In this document: piece after piece, positions 50,391 through 62,162 of the stretch
Position numbering within the stretch: the stretch's first letter is position 1
How the letters are laid out: each line of letters starts with the position of its first letter
Assembly: GCF_910592395.1 (NCBI RefSeq)
Contig: NC_088311.1
Span: forward strand, 19,162,501-19,226,500
From: Lineus longissimus
Lineage: Eukaryota; Nemertea; Pilidiophora; Heteronemertea; Lineidae
Reading direction: 5' to 3'
DNA length: 64,000 nt
Position numbers and translations under genes: made by a program
The notes under the pieces: model-generated
What the model saw: only the letters and a program-made list of their open reading frames with translations
Databases searched by the model: none
Told to the model about the DNA's origin: nothing

Positions 50391-52044
50391 GGAGTTCTTA
50401 TTGCTTTAGGATTTCAAGCTCTCAGTCAGGTGGTGCCTGTGTCAACCCTAATACATACACTGTATGTGCAGCATTGATTCATTTCAAAAGCTGATATTTT
50501 GACGTCTTTTTGATGAAGGTAAAAGACCTTTAATCCCGATTATGCCTGAATACGGCTAAATCACGAAAAGGTCAGATGAAAATGACATGTCTGCTACTGC
50601 TTCTGAAACAGAAAGTATCGCTATTTCACCAAAGCGACGTTACACTTTCATCTCGAACCTCCCACGACTAAAGGATACAACTGAAAGAAGAGTAGTAAAC
50701 ACCAGACAGCTCCCACGATTTCCGAGTGACATTTCTGTTCACTTAGCATGCAGTATCCATTGGTAACCCTCTTTGAGAAGATTTTTGTCATTTTTGTAAC
50801 TAACGTAATAGGATTGCCCAGAAACATTCTTGTCTGAGCTACAACAACTATCATTGGCCTATATATGCACTTTCCCACGGATGATGTATTTCACAAAATG
50901 TTAGAAGAGGGAATGCGCCAGGGGCCATTTTGTGCTCACTGGTTGAACTTCGGCTGAGAGATGTGAACAGTTACAACAAAGATGGTCAATGTGCACAACT
51001 TGTGTTACTTTGCCAAGGAGTTGTATGCTAAAAATAGACGTTAATATGAGTAACCTGTGCGATAAACTAAGCATAAAAAAGATCCTTTGCGTACCGATTG
51101 ACTATAATAGGAACTATAATTACTGATATTCAATTTGTATCAATGTACCATTTTATGGAGGTGTATCCGGAAGCAAAGATGATCTATAAAAATACATTTC
51201 ATCAATGAGATTGCGCAGATGAAAGGGCAGGGCCTCGGGGGATGTACAAGATACATATTGGATAGTAAGGAGTATGCCTAAGTTCTGTTAAATGCCAATG
51301 CTAATATAATTCACTCGTACATTGAAACAGCCCCGGGGGAAAATGGGACATGACTAAGCCACAACGATAACCCACGCATCGGGCCTGATTCGGATTATAC
51401 TGGAAATGTTTTCGTGACAGTGATAAAGCAAGGCTCAGATTAAATTTCATGGAGGGAAGCTGCAACTTTGTAGAACATGCCCCTTTTGTCACACTTGCTA
51501 ATTATGACTCATTGTGCACCCTAGCAGAATTGACTGACCACTACACCATTGGGGGTAGACTGAGAATCAGATTTGCTGCCAAAATATGGTTCATACAATA
51601 CAGTAGATATGTTCACGCTTTCCAATTTCGGGTTAGACAGAGCAGTTGTGAAAATCACAAAAATGTAACACCCGAGAAATCGTTCAAAATAAATTCCTAC
51701 AACCATGAGAGAAGGTATCTAATTGTTGTAATAACTCACAAAACCCGAGGAGGATCTCAGGAATCTAGGAGATTTCATCACCTTGTTCTGATCTATTTCC
51801 TGATCCAATATCACTTTGCAAGAAGTTCATTAGGACATAAAGCGTCTTCTGTTAGCATTTTATTCTCGCTCTCCATTAGTCTTTGACCTGGGAGAGTATC
51901 GCGCTCTCTGAGCATCCGATGAAAAAACACGCGCAGCTCGATCTCAGTGGCCGAGGTTAAAAAGAGGTAACGGCATAAATACATTAGTTGCAGGTGTATT
52001 GACCACTGCTAATGGGATTGCCATTAACCCTGCTTCGATTGATG

Positions 52045-52115
52045 GTTCACTCGGAGAGGTGGTAAGCTTTAACTCGGAAAGGCATGCTACCCTCTGAGAG
52101 GTGGGTGCCGACTCC
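52045..52115. repeat. Degenerate short repeat related to 11390-11480
   Basis: 'actcggagaggtggtaagct', 'ttaactcggaaaggcatgct' and 'ctctgagaggtgggtgccg' resemble the ~24-bp unit near 11.4 kb. Confidence 0.4.
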
Positions 52116-52762
52116 CAAGGGAGATGGGGTTGGTGTAGATTTCGAAAAATTTATTTATGATTTGCAATTCGACAGAATTTGACAACTTTCACCTTCAAAA
52201 CATTTCAAGGTTTACAGGCAACAAGAAAGTGTTAACAGGTAGGGTTTGTTTCTGAAAAACCTTATTATCAGTATAATTGCTGATACTTGTCCAATATAAC
52301 ATCCACAATGCAGCCACAACCTTAAAAAAATTAGCAAGGGTAATAAAGAAAAGATAAAAATTCTTGGATATACTAATAGACGTGTGCTGTGCTGCTGAAT
52401 TATTCAGACAACACTTTTTCTCCTGCTTAGCAAAATAATAAAATGATTGCCCTAGACCACAAGGTATTCACCATGCAATTTGTTATTCATAGAGTTTTTG
52501 GTCAAATTAGCAAGACTCTCCGCATCATAGTCTCATATGTATACTAACAGTAAAGTATAAGGTTTTTCTTATCGTCCGGCCAAGGTACTTAGTTGAACTC
52601 TGGAATGTGACCAGATCACATTTACCAAAGGATAGTGGTGCTGCACAACACTAGATTATCTATTAGGGGGAGGGGATGAGGCCTACCATGCTGAAGAAAC
52701 AGAGTATAGCTCTTTCACGATGTCAACTAAAGCCGGCTGCCCAGGGCTGTGTAACATTACTA

Positions 52763-52911
52763 CAGTGGAACCTCCCATAGCGGACACATCTCTATCAAGG
52801 ACACCCTCTCAGTTGGTCCCAAACTGGTCGTTTCCACCTCTGTAATCAGGACAACTCTCAATTAAGGACAGCATTTGTCAGCCCTAAGGGTGTCATTCAG
52901 AGAGATTAGTG
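52763..52911. mobile_element. Pogo/Tigger-type MITE copy 2
   Basis: TA followed by CAGTGGAACCTCCCATAGC, then 'ggacacatctctatcaaggacacc', 'taatcaggacaactctc' and 'gtcagccctaagggtgtc'. The right end (GAGATTAGTG) is a degraded form of GAGGTTCTACTG. It is shorter than the 182-bp copy because of an internal deletion. Confidence 0.7.
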
Positions 52912-53258
52912 ATCACACTATTACAGTTCAGTGACAAGAGGTCAGCAAAGTACCTTTTGCCAGACCTATCGGAAAAACACTTATACTGTTGCTATGGTAG
53001 TAGATCAGACGATGATCAGACGACGTCAGGCGACACTGGGGTGAGTCACGGCGGCTTAGTGAGGGGTAGGAAGCATGGCTCAGAGAGATATATGTGCACT
53101 CAAGCTGAAGAGAACAGCTCTAGTAGAGAGACACCGATGGAATACTGATGAGGACTTGGGCCAACACCCTTTCCCTCTCTGTCCGGTAGCTCCCAAATCT
53201 GCATCTGCTTGACACGCCTTTTCGCAGCAATTTTGACAAAGGAGGTTTAAAGAATGTA

Positions 53259-53433
53259 CAGCAGAATATCTGTATTCAGGACATCTTCCAGATTGACAAA
53301 TACTGTCCTTGATAGAGAGATGTCCTAAATACTGAGGTCATATTGAAAAGATTGACCAACTTGGGACCAATCAGTGTCCTTAATAGAGAGGGTGGCCTTC
53401 TAACAGAGGCGTCGGCTAAGGGAGGTCTCACTG
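53259..53433. mobile_element. Pogo/Tigger-type MITE copy 3 (inverted)
   Basis: Relative to the copy at 61981 it is inverted. The right end reads, in reverse complement, CAGTGAGACCTCCCTTAGCC. The left end is TA CAGCAGAATATCTG. Internal phrases 'ctgtccttgatagagagatgtcct' and 'tgggaccaatcagtgtccttaatagagag' match the family. There is no coding capacity. Confidence 0.7.
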
Positions 53434-53633
53434 TGATAAAGGATAGAAAATAGGTACTGTAGAGGCAGGTCCCAACACACAGTACTGCCTCACTTGGCAA
53501 CAACACCAGCTCATTACTTGAAACTCACAGGTGCAATTTCCCCAATCAACTAATTTACTACCTTGGCATTGGGTCATTCAGCTAGTGTCCAGGGAAACTA
53601 TTTCGATTAATCAGTCGGTGCAACAAAGCATAT

Positions 53634-53965
53634 GTTGACAATGTGGTCCATTTGGTAAGCGTTAGCATTGCAAATACCCACGCTATTCAAATAGCGTAAT
53701 TAATGAGTACATATACAGTCTGGTTGCTCAGCCACTCGGTCAAGTTTCAAAGCAGGATTGGTTCTTCTCACTAACGGTTGACAGTTGATGCGATGGAGAC
53801 AGAGGTGTACCGGTATGTTAACAATGTGTTTTATTTGGCTAGCGTTAGCATAGTAAATACCTGCGCTATTCAAACAGTGTAGTTAACGTGTACATATGCA
53901 GTCTGGTTGCTCAGCCACTTTGCGAGGTGTCCAACCAGATTGGTTATTGGTCGTCTAGCTAAGGG
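53634..53965. repeat. Tandem duplication, ~180-bp unit, 2 copies
   Basis: 'tatgttgacaatgtg', 'agcgttagcattgcaaatac', 'gctattcaaatagcgta', 'acagtctggttgctcagcca' and 'agattggtt' occur in the same order starting near 53634 and 53815. Confidence 0.85.
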
Positions 53966-54198
53966 TTGATTAGATGATCAGTGTTCCCTATTATGGGATT
54001 GCAGGTGACTGACTTTTCCCGTGTCTGGAAGATGTAGAAGTTCATTGAACACACTGTGCCAGTTGTGATCTTCTCTTTCAAAAGAAGACGACTGCATGGG
54101 GTCAGAAAAAGACTAAGCTATTTGCACGAGGTGATTGGTAGTCAAACACCACTGTGCTTATTTGCATGAGCAAAATACCCTTTACGCACAAGCAGGTA

Positions 54199-54375
54199 CA
54201 GAGAAACCTCTCTTAGAGAACACCCCTAGGACTGACAAATGCTGTCCTTAATAGAGAGGTGTCCTGATTACAGAGGTCAAATTGTCTAGAAACGTCCGAT
54301 CTGGGACCAAAGTCACTGTTCATAATACAGAGCGTGTCCTGCTTATAGAGGTGTCCGCTAAGGGAGAATTCACTG
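54199..54375. mobile_element. Pogo/Tigger-type MITE copy 4 (inverted, TA duplication)
   Basis: It is flanked by TA at 54197-54198 and 54376-54377. Ends are CAGAGAAACCTCTCTTAG and, in reverse complement, CAGTGAATTCTCCCTTAGCG. It is 177 bp with the same internal phrases as its relatives, and is non-autonomous. Confidence 0.75.
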
Positions 54376-54412
54376 TACTAAGCAATCACTCCTTAACAGG
54401 AAAGAACTCAGT

Positions 54413-54490
54413 GCCTCAGATGGGATTTGAACTCATGACTTTGGTCATTAATTCGGCACTCAAAACCCCTCGCCACTGCGCTCCCCCATG
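54413..54490 (-). mobile_element. tRNA-derived SINE head or tRNA pseudogene
   Basis: The minus strand has an A-box-like GAGCGCAGTGGCGAGG (near 54484-54469) and a good B box, GAGTTCAAATCCC (near 54434-54422), at tRNA-like spacing. The acceptor-stem and T-arm ends do not pair well enough for a working tRNA. It follows copy 4 of the pogo-type MITE. Confidence 0.5.
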
Positions 54491-54539
54491 AGCAAGAACC
54501 TACTAATCTTGTTGAGCAGACCACTCTACACAGCACTGA

Positions 54540-55260
54540 ATCGATTGCTTGGCTGTGGTAAGCCAAGTCAACTGCGTGCGATTGACAAGCTGTCTGCCAT
54601 TTAGATCTCATGAATAACGTCTGGCCTGCCATTTTTGTATTGGCAGAATCGAATTGACTGGAGGATGTCACTGCGTCCCTTTCTGTCCATCAGCGAATTG
54701 GTTCCACAGCATGGCACATAGGCAACTAAATCGAAGTCAATACTAGTCAAGTTGAGGAAAGCCATCTGCTACCAATCACTCAGAGCTCATGAATATGCCT
54801 ATGACTTAAATCATACATGTAGGTAGAATCGGATCGACAAGAGACTTTTAAGTGCTTCCTTTTTTTCCATCAGAAAATTCATGGGAGACTTTTAAATCAA
54901 AGTGCATGCTAGTCGGGTCAAGGTAAGCCATCAATTGGTTGTCATTCCGATAAGAGCCCATGAATAGCGTCTAGCCTACTGCTGTAATGACATGATCGGA
55001 TCGATAGGAGGTTGTCAGTGTCCCTTACTTCGTCCATCAGCAAATTGGTACTAAAGTATGGCACACAGGCAACTCAGATTGACTGATGGATGTCACTGTG
55101 AGTGCCATTGGTTAAGCATGGCACACAGACAACTAAATAAGCAAAGTCAATGTGGGCCAAGTCGAGGCAAGCTGTCTGCAAGCTGTCATTCAGCACTCAT
55201 GAATAACGTCTTGACTGCCATTGGTCAAAGCTGACCAATTATATGGCAGCAATGTTCCAT
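54540..55260. repeat. Tandem repeat, ~170-180-bp unit, ~4 copies
   Basis: Recurring phrases are 'atggcacacaggcaactaaa', 'aagtcaatactagtcaagt', 'gaggaaagccatctgc', 'gctcatgaataacgtct', 'gaatcgaattgactgg' and 'tccatcagc'. 'tccatcag' recurs near 54688, 54868 and 55033. Confidence 0.8.
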
Positions 55261-56579
55261 TTTATTCGTGGAAGTCGGGTTTTCCAAAAAGTTTCGTTCA
55301 CCTTGAAACTACAGTCAAAGAACAGCTACTGTGGGCTATATAATAAGCCATTATTTCAAAAATATGCAAATTCTTGATTAATGTTCGTCTGACACTTTTG
55401 CTATTCTCTAATTGACATATCAGGCTCGTTACTTAAATTAATGTCGCCATCACCATAGCGATTTCACACAACATCCTTGCCGGCAATTTCATGATTAAAA
55501 CGTCAACTTTCCAATAAACAAAATGAGGTTCAAAAAGTGTTCGTTTTCAAATCATGTAAAGTGCTAGCAGACAACTGGTATTGGTAGTTCAGTATTTTAA
55601 AACACATTAACACAAGTTGGGGACAGGTGGCGCCCTCTTTCACATTGTTTAACTGTTAAATTTGGCTCCTAAACTGTGTGAAAATCATGCAATTTAAAGG
55701 CTTTATGTCTGACACATCAAAATTGTCATTAAACTGGCGACAGTCTTTTGAAACAAAGGTGACACAGCTACAATTAGTCATACAGGTATTTCACCTTTGG
55801 TCGATCTGGGTTTCGTGTCGCCTGACTCAATTGTTGCATTCTTGGAATACCATGAATGTACGATCCATACTAAGGTACGTATATAGGAAGCCATTTTAAC
55901 TAAGGCAAAACGTGAATGAGGAATTCGATTTCAAATGCACTTGAACTCCACATGTTTAAAATCGTTGAGCATTATTCAATGTGGAGAACACATTTTCACA
56001 GCGAACATGGTATGATAGTTTTTTTTGTCCCACATCACAGACATCTGCAATTTAAACCAGTCTGAAACCGCCAGAATAAGTCTGGTGAACATTTATTTTT
56101 TATTGGCAACACTGGAAGACATTTCATAGTCTGACAAAATAAAAATTGTGAGAATAGTGAGGGTTTTAGAAACTTTCCTGAATCCACAAAACAACTAGGC
56201 CCAAAAAGTTTCAAGTCTTAACAGTATTTGTTGCAGCTTACAGCGATTTTTTTGTTGCCAGCACCTGTAAAAACCTTTGCAGACAAGAAATTTTCGTATC
56301 ATGCGATTATTATCACAGGTTGCAGCTACCATAACCTTTTGTTTGTGGCGTGAGTACCGCCATCGTGGATCACTATGTCATTACAGCCAAGAGAATCAAT
56401 CGACCCCATCCCAGCCGAGCATAACAGAAAATAACTCAATCACGCCCAGACGTTCATTTAATGAAATGGCCAGGGCCATTGTGCTCACCTCATGTGGAGG
56501 AAAGATGGATAAAGAGCATGGTATTGTGTCATGTAGTGTTAGGTTTGATGTAGGTCCAAGCAATTACAATTTCCCCAAA

Positions 56580-57526
56580 AATGGCCAATTTACAGTACAT
56601 TCGACCTCTGTGACCTTGAAAAGTAGGTCAAATCAAAGAAGACCCGGGTGACACATTGAATGGTTGTTAGAATTAGATGTACCTATGATATAAAATTGGT
56701 GCAAATCGGGCAAGTCATTACTAGGAATAATGGCATTTTGAAGAATTTAGGATTTGGTCCCCTCCCTGGAGGCCAAACGGCAAATCAGATCGCACCAAAC
56801 TTTGGTACCTGAGATCACCTGACCAAGGGGTACATGTGTACTTAATTTGTGATCAATAGTCATTGCAGTTAAGAAACGTGCCATAGTTACGACCTGACGG
56901 CGAATTTATGCCATTTGACCTCTGTGACCTTGACAAGAAGGTCAAATTAAAAACCTGTGTGACATATACTGTATGGTGGTTAGATGTACCCATGATATCA
57001 AATTGGTGGCAATCGGGCAAGAAGTTAAGGAATAATCACATTTTTAAGGTTTTTGGATTTTGCCCCCTGGTGGTCAAGTGGTGAATCATATTGGACCAAA
57101 CTTCGGTCCCTGAGATCACCTGACTAAGGGGTAAATGTGTACCAAATTTGGTATCAATAGTCATTGCAGTTTAGAAACGTGCCATCGTTACATCCTAATG
57201 GCCAATTTACACCATTTGACCTCTGTGACCTTGAAAAGGAGGTCAAATCAAAAACCCGGAGGATATATGATGCACCTTTGCTAGAAGTACCTACCATATT
57301 TTGTTCAAAATTTCCCGACTACTATTAAGGGAGATATTGCATATTTTCACTTTTAACGTTTGGCCCCCTGGTGGCCAAACCATGAAACGAATCGCACCAA
57401 AACTTGGTCTCCAAGGTGTCATTACATAAGGGTACATGTGTACCAATGTTTCATCTCAATAGCTCTAACAGTTACGAAACGTGCCCTGCTAACGGACGAC
57501 GGACGACGACGGACGACGACGACGAC

Positions 57527-57585
<59 letters not shown>

Positions 57586-57645
57586 CGGACGACGGACGCT
57601 ACGGTATGGGATAAGCTCACCTCTGCTAAGAGGTGAGCTAAAAAC
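56580..57645 (+). mobile_element. Composite element: three ~300-bp units, (GAC)n, hairpin tail
   Basis: Three diverged units begin near 56582, 56900 and 57200, each with 'tttgacctctgtgaccttga' and 'aggtcaaatcaaa' early. Then follow 'tcgcaccaaactttgg', 'ggggtacatgtgtac' and 'gaaacgtgcc'. The last passes into GAC/GGAC repeats (57495-57597). It closes with AGCTCACCTCT-GCTA-AGAGGTGAGCT, a perfect 11-bp stem at 57614-57639, then AAAA. The order of unit, GAC tract, hairpin and A-run looks like a defined mobile element. The reading frames across the GAC run are artefacts. Confidence 0.6.
57495..57597 (+). repeat. (GAC)n microsatellite within the composite element
   Basis: GAC repeats with GGAC interruptions at both ends and single AAC and GAT variants. 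Confidence 0.95.
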
Positions 57646-57957
57646 TGGTGAGAGGCAAATTCAATTTCATTTCCCCAGACATCAGCCCAAGGTTGATTCC
57701 CTTACAATCTACGTCTCTTGGAATTGTCGATGATTATATGAGTTTGCCATATGTGCTATCATCAGCCATGAATTCTTCTCAGGCCCAGTTTACATAATAT
57801 TCACATTGTCATTTGTAATGTATCACTGGTGACAAACAATCATTGTCACTTGTCACAAGCATGTCATAACTGATCTACATCTAGGCTTGAAAACATGACA
57901 TGACATGAGGGTGAAAAGTTACATTGTGAATCATATGTAACCCGCTCTTGAAAATGG

Positions 57958-58265
57958 CTTAAACTCTATGCAACTCAATGTGAACTCTATGCAACTCAAT
58001 GTGAACTCTATGTAACTCAATGTGAACTCTGTAACTCAATGTGAACTATATGCACCTCAATATGAACTCTATTTAACTCAATGTGAACTCTATCCAACTC
58101 AATGTGAACTCTATGTAACTCAATGTGAACTCTATCCAACTCAATGTGAATTCTATGCACCTCAATATGAATTCTATGTAACTCGTTCTGAACTCTATCC
58201 AACTCAATGTGAACTCTATGTAACTCAATGTGAACTCTAGGCAATGTGAACTCTATGTAACTCAA
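57958..58265. repeat. Minisatellite, 21-bp unit, ~15 copies
   Basis: The unit is close to 'aactctatgtaactcaatgt' plus g, with variants 'gcaact', 'ccaact' and 'gcacctcaatat'. The period gives open frames on both strands. Confidence 0.92.
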
Positions 58266-58589
58266 GGGGGTCAAGACACATGAAATCTATGTAAATTCAG
58301 GACAAGAAGAGTCCTGCACAACTCAGAACGCAGTGGGCTTTTATATTTTGTTAAACTCAGTCGATGAGTCAAGCTTTTCTGAGTTTTTTATAACGCCTCA
58401 TGTGCAATGAACAGTCATATCACCACTTGCCCGTAGATCAACGACTAGGTTCTATTTTAGGCATGCATATGATCGATCAATATGTTCCGTATGGGAAGCA
58501 AGAGAGTGACATTCATATTGGCAATAAGCGATGCATTCGAGTTACGAGAGGAAAGGCTCGACAGCATGGCAGACGTTAGGAAAGCATCA

Positions 58590-58690
58590 TGCCTATTCTA
58601 AGAGACAACACGTCTATTCTAAAACGCCTATTCCAAATGACATTTTGAAAGCCTATTCTAAATTGTCTACTGGTATTCTAAAAGACATGA
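58590..58690. repeat. Cluster of 'cctattctaa' motifs
   Basis: 'cctattctaa' or close variants occur about five times within 100 bp at irregular spacing ('gtctattctaaaacg', 'gcctattctaaattg', 'ggtattctaaaagac'). Confidence 0.5.
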
Positions 58691-59544
58691 TGCAGTAATA
58701 AATGAAGGCAAAAAGACAAACAAGGTCAGACATTACCGCAGCCCATTTAGTTCACACTTGTCACGATCTTCGCTCACATATAAAAACCATCCAGCAAATC
58801 TAACACACTAATAATATTTTGAAAACCCATTGCACATGGCATGCCTTACTTTAAAATATTGATATCGCGACAATAAGTTATTTAAAGCAACCACATGGTT
58901 TCTGATTGGACTCTCGTCGCTGGCCGAAGGCTACAGGGGCAGCCGCAAACAGATCAATAAATACACGACAATATATGAAATGTTTGAAATCTTCCTTATG
59001 GCTCAATAGATGTAATAAACATTGTAGACATAGAAGGATTTATATTTCATGATGGCTATTTATTGTATTGGGACCTTATCACTACTGTTGTGTTCATGAG
59101 TAAGCTTGCTTTCTACGTCAAACATTCATGCGATTTAGTCTCTCAGGAAAACGTATTCATTCGGGGCTAAAGTCCCTGACTCTCACATCCATTGGAGGGA
59201 CAGTAAGCTGTGGTTCATTAGGCCTGGTGTCTGTGCCAGAAAGAGCCTGCATGAGTGGACAGTATGGAACTCACACTTCTGTATGCACAGCTGGGCAACA
59301 AGCTAATAACTACGATGTTAACTCACTGATAACCTAACCTAACCAAAGCCTCTTGAGTCAAGATGCTGAGGGCTGGAGAAGTCACCTGTATACAGTGTCA
59401 CATGTTTATTCTATTGATCCTGTATCAGCGAATTCCCTTAAATCAATTTATTCATGGCAGCTCCACATCTTGTTACCTGTTGCCATTGGTTACCAGGCAT
59501 CCTCATTACCATGGCAATGGAATGCCGGTTTCTCCTCCCAAGTC

Positions 59545-60195
59545 ACTGTAAGGTATAAACCTAATTATAAGCTTGGTCTAGTCATACCGGGCATACTTGA
59601 TGGCAAGAGGAGTTGTTGGACGAAGTGATACGCAAGTGGGGAGAATGACCATATAATGTATGCAGACGTGGCAGGCTGGTCACGATTGACCCTTTCTCCT
59701 CACTTGTTTCCAATAAGGTATTACCTAATTGCATCCAATTGGTCCAATCATATGCGGCATACTTGATGGAGAGAGGAGTAGTTGGACAAAGATATACGCA
59801 AGTGGGGTAATTGCCCAAGTTTTGCAGACGTCACACGCTGGTCACCATCAACCCTTTTCGCATGTCTCCAGTAAGGGGTAAACCAAATTGTAACCTGTTG
59901 GTCTAATCATATGGCGTATTTGACAGCACAGAGAAAGGAGTTGTTGGACCAAGTGACTACGCACGAAGTAGGGAGGATGACCACTACTGGAAGCAGACGT
60001 CACAAAATGGTCACTATTTAACCATACTCGTCTCCTATCTTCAATTAGGTATAAACCTCATTATCACCAGTCCTGTTGGTGAGATCATACACGGTATACT
60101 TGACAGTGCAGTGAATGGCGTGGCAGGACCAAGTGATACACAAGTGACAAGAGCGACCATGTACATTGGCACGGCAAATGAATCTCTATTTTTTT
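59545..60195. repeat. Tandem repeat, ~150-185-bp unit, 4 copies
   Basis: Each unit contains 'aaggtataaacctaattata', 'ttggtctagtcatac', 'gcatacttgatgg', 'gaggagttgttggac', 'aagtgatacgcaagtgggg', 'gcagacgt' and 'ctggtcacgattgaccct', with divergence. Unit starts fall near 59548, 59715, 59873 and 60045. Confidence 0.85.
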
Positions 60196-61029
60196 TATAT
60201 GGTCACTGCCAGTTCAAGTGCAACCACTAAGAGCCAAGTAAGGTTAATTCACCCAACGGTGTTTTCCCTGGTATCAGATTTGAACATGTCATAGTGTGTT
60301 TTACCATGCTTTCTGCGTGGATGCTATTTGGTTTGATACTTTTATATAAGTCACATTTTCACAGTTTAATGGAGTAAATGCTTTGAAGGGTTTTTTGAGT
60401 CACCTGGGTGCATTGTTAGTGTACGACGGTTAAAACTACTTGACCATTTTTGCTAAACCTCTCATGTGGTGCTTTTTTAAACGTGTCAGCCAAACGCGTT
60501 GAAATATGCATGCAGTCGCATCCTCAACCTCTCCAATCAATTCAGGCAAGTTCGGTAAATATGCATTCTCGGCACAACAACTAATATCATCCCATATACT
60601 CGTTTATTAGTTGTGAAGTGCGAGTTTTCCCGCATTGAGAGTGGTGCTCAAAAAGCTTGAAATCGTGTAGAGGGAAACCTCCCTTTTGAGTCAACTCTTT
60701 TCAGCATATTACTCTTTTATACCAGCTGGAATAAAAGGCTATCATCCTGATCAAAACAAAAGGGTGTCATTTTTCTCTCCCTTCTGAGGCCACATTTTTC
60801 AGCTCATTCAATACCTTATACATCGCAATCGGCATTAACCTTGCCCGAGGCCCTTCCAATCATATGATCCAAATATACTTAAGTTGTTTTTCATCATTGA
60901 CTATAAGTCGATGTCATGATCCACTCAGGAAAGAAGGTGCAGCTCAGTAACTGGGCATGCCCAGTAATATGATATATGTCAGGGTCGCAAGTATTGATTG
61001 AAATAAACAATGATGTTGAAGCCAACAGT

Positions 61030-61255
61030 CAAAAGGGGTTCATGGTGAAACCCAGAATGAAACGAAACGAAACACCGAAATGAAATAACTGAAATGAAAA
61101 CTGACCATCTTTCCAAATTATGAATCAAACTTCCTCAATATAAACATGTAACCATTTGAATGTTGTAGCTGACAATAATGCTGTGGGCTCGATGAGAAGG
61201 GTGCATTTCATTTGTTATAGCTCATTTCATTTCGTTTCGATGATTTCATAGGGTT
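61030..61255. repeat. Imperfect inverted repeat rich in ATTTCATTTC / GAAATGAAAT
   Basis: 'gaaacgaaacgaaacaccg', 'aaatgaaataactgaaatga' on the left face 'catttcatttgttatagct', 'catttcatttcgtttcgatg' on the right, with about 90 bp between. A similar patch ('catttcatttcagtttcgtt') lies at about 25357-25380. It could be a small inverted-repeat element. Confidence 0.45.
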
Positions 61256-61980
61256 TTATCAGATATTCCAAAGACAGTTCAAAAAATGGCCTTTAACAAG
61301 GAAGTGTGTTTTTTCGATTCACTCATCACTACTGATAATGAGATATGTCCTTGGGCATGTTAGGTGTAAGACTTAGGTTCAAAGTGACACGACTGGAGCT
61401 TTGCTCAATGATGTTTTTTTTCAAACCTTCAACCTACACAGTGGGTTTCGAGGAGTAGTTGATGGGTTGCTTAGCAACAGAGGCAGTCATCCTATAAGTG
61501 CTTTTTACGCTGAATTGTTTGAACAATAGACCTCAGGTCTAAACATACATCGAAATTGAATGCATATATGAAGTTCAATATGACTGACTCGAGCAGGCAA
61601 GATGAATTTTGCATCACGAGTAATATGAATCATATTGACACTACATGTAGTTGTGCTTGGCAATCTGATCGACCAATATATTGAATAAGCCACAATTCGT
61701 GATGCATGTAAAATATGTGTGGAAAGCATAGCCTGCACATAACTACTGAGCTATTGTTCTCGTTTGAAATATCTGCATAAGGCATTGTGTAAATTTCTGT
61801 TTTCCCTGATCCACCAGTTGATATATAAATAGTGAATACCCTTTAGACTAGGCATAGTAATTTCCTAAGTTGCCGAGTTGAGTTTCTGTAACACAAATTG
61901 ATAAATGCAATGAAATATGGTTAGAGTGCACGGTACTAGGTGAAACAAAAAATACTACCTACTTTTGATCTTCTCAACTA

Positions 61981-62162
61981 CAGTGGAACCTCCCTTAGCA
62001 GACACCTCTCTCTTAAGGAAAACCTCTCAATTAAGGACACTAGGTTTGTTCCCAAATTGGTGGTTTCCATTCAATTTGACCACTCTAATCAGGACAACTC
62101 TCTATTAAGGATGTCCAGCACTTATCAGTCCCGAGGGTGTCCATAATAGAGAGGTTCTACTG
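61981..62162. mobile_element. Pogo/Tigger-type MITE copy 5 (best preserved)
   Basis: It is flanked by TA on both sides (61979-61980, 62163-62164). Inverted ends are CAGTGGAACCTCCCTTAGC and CAGTAGAACCTCTCTATT (reverse complement of the right end). A TA target with CAGT-starting ends is typical of Tc1/mariner relatives; the CAGTNGAACCTC form is pogo/Tigger-like (established knowledge). At 182 bp it has no transposase. It lies about 190 bp inside the intron from the donor at 62347. Confidence 0.8.

Noticed and set aside
51449-51886. 145-residue plus-strand frame
   Set aside because: I recognise no family, there are no supporting splice sites or composition signal, and it lies inside an intron. 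A frame of this length is expected by chance in 64 kb.
56277-56651. 124-residue plus-strand frame
   Set aside because: Its C-terminal part is inside the first unit of the composite repeat. There is no recognisable domain.
57360-57733. Poly-Thr and poly-Asp frames
   Set aside because: They are translations of the GAC microsatellite.
58017-58274. Frames with ELYPTQC / HIELDRV repeats on both strands
   Set aside because: These are products of a 21-bp minisatellite.
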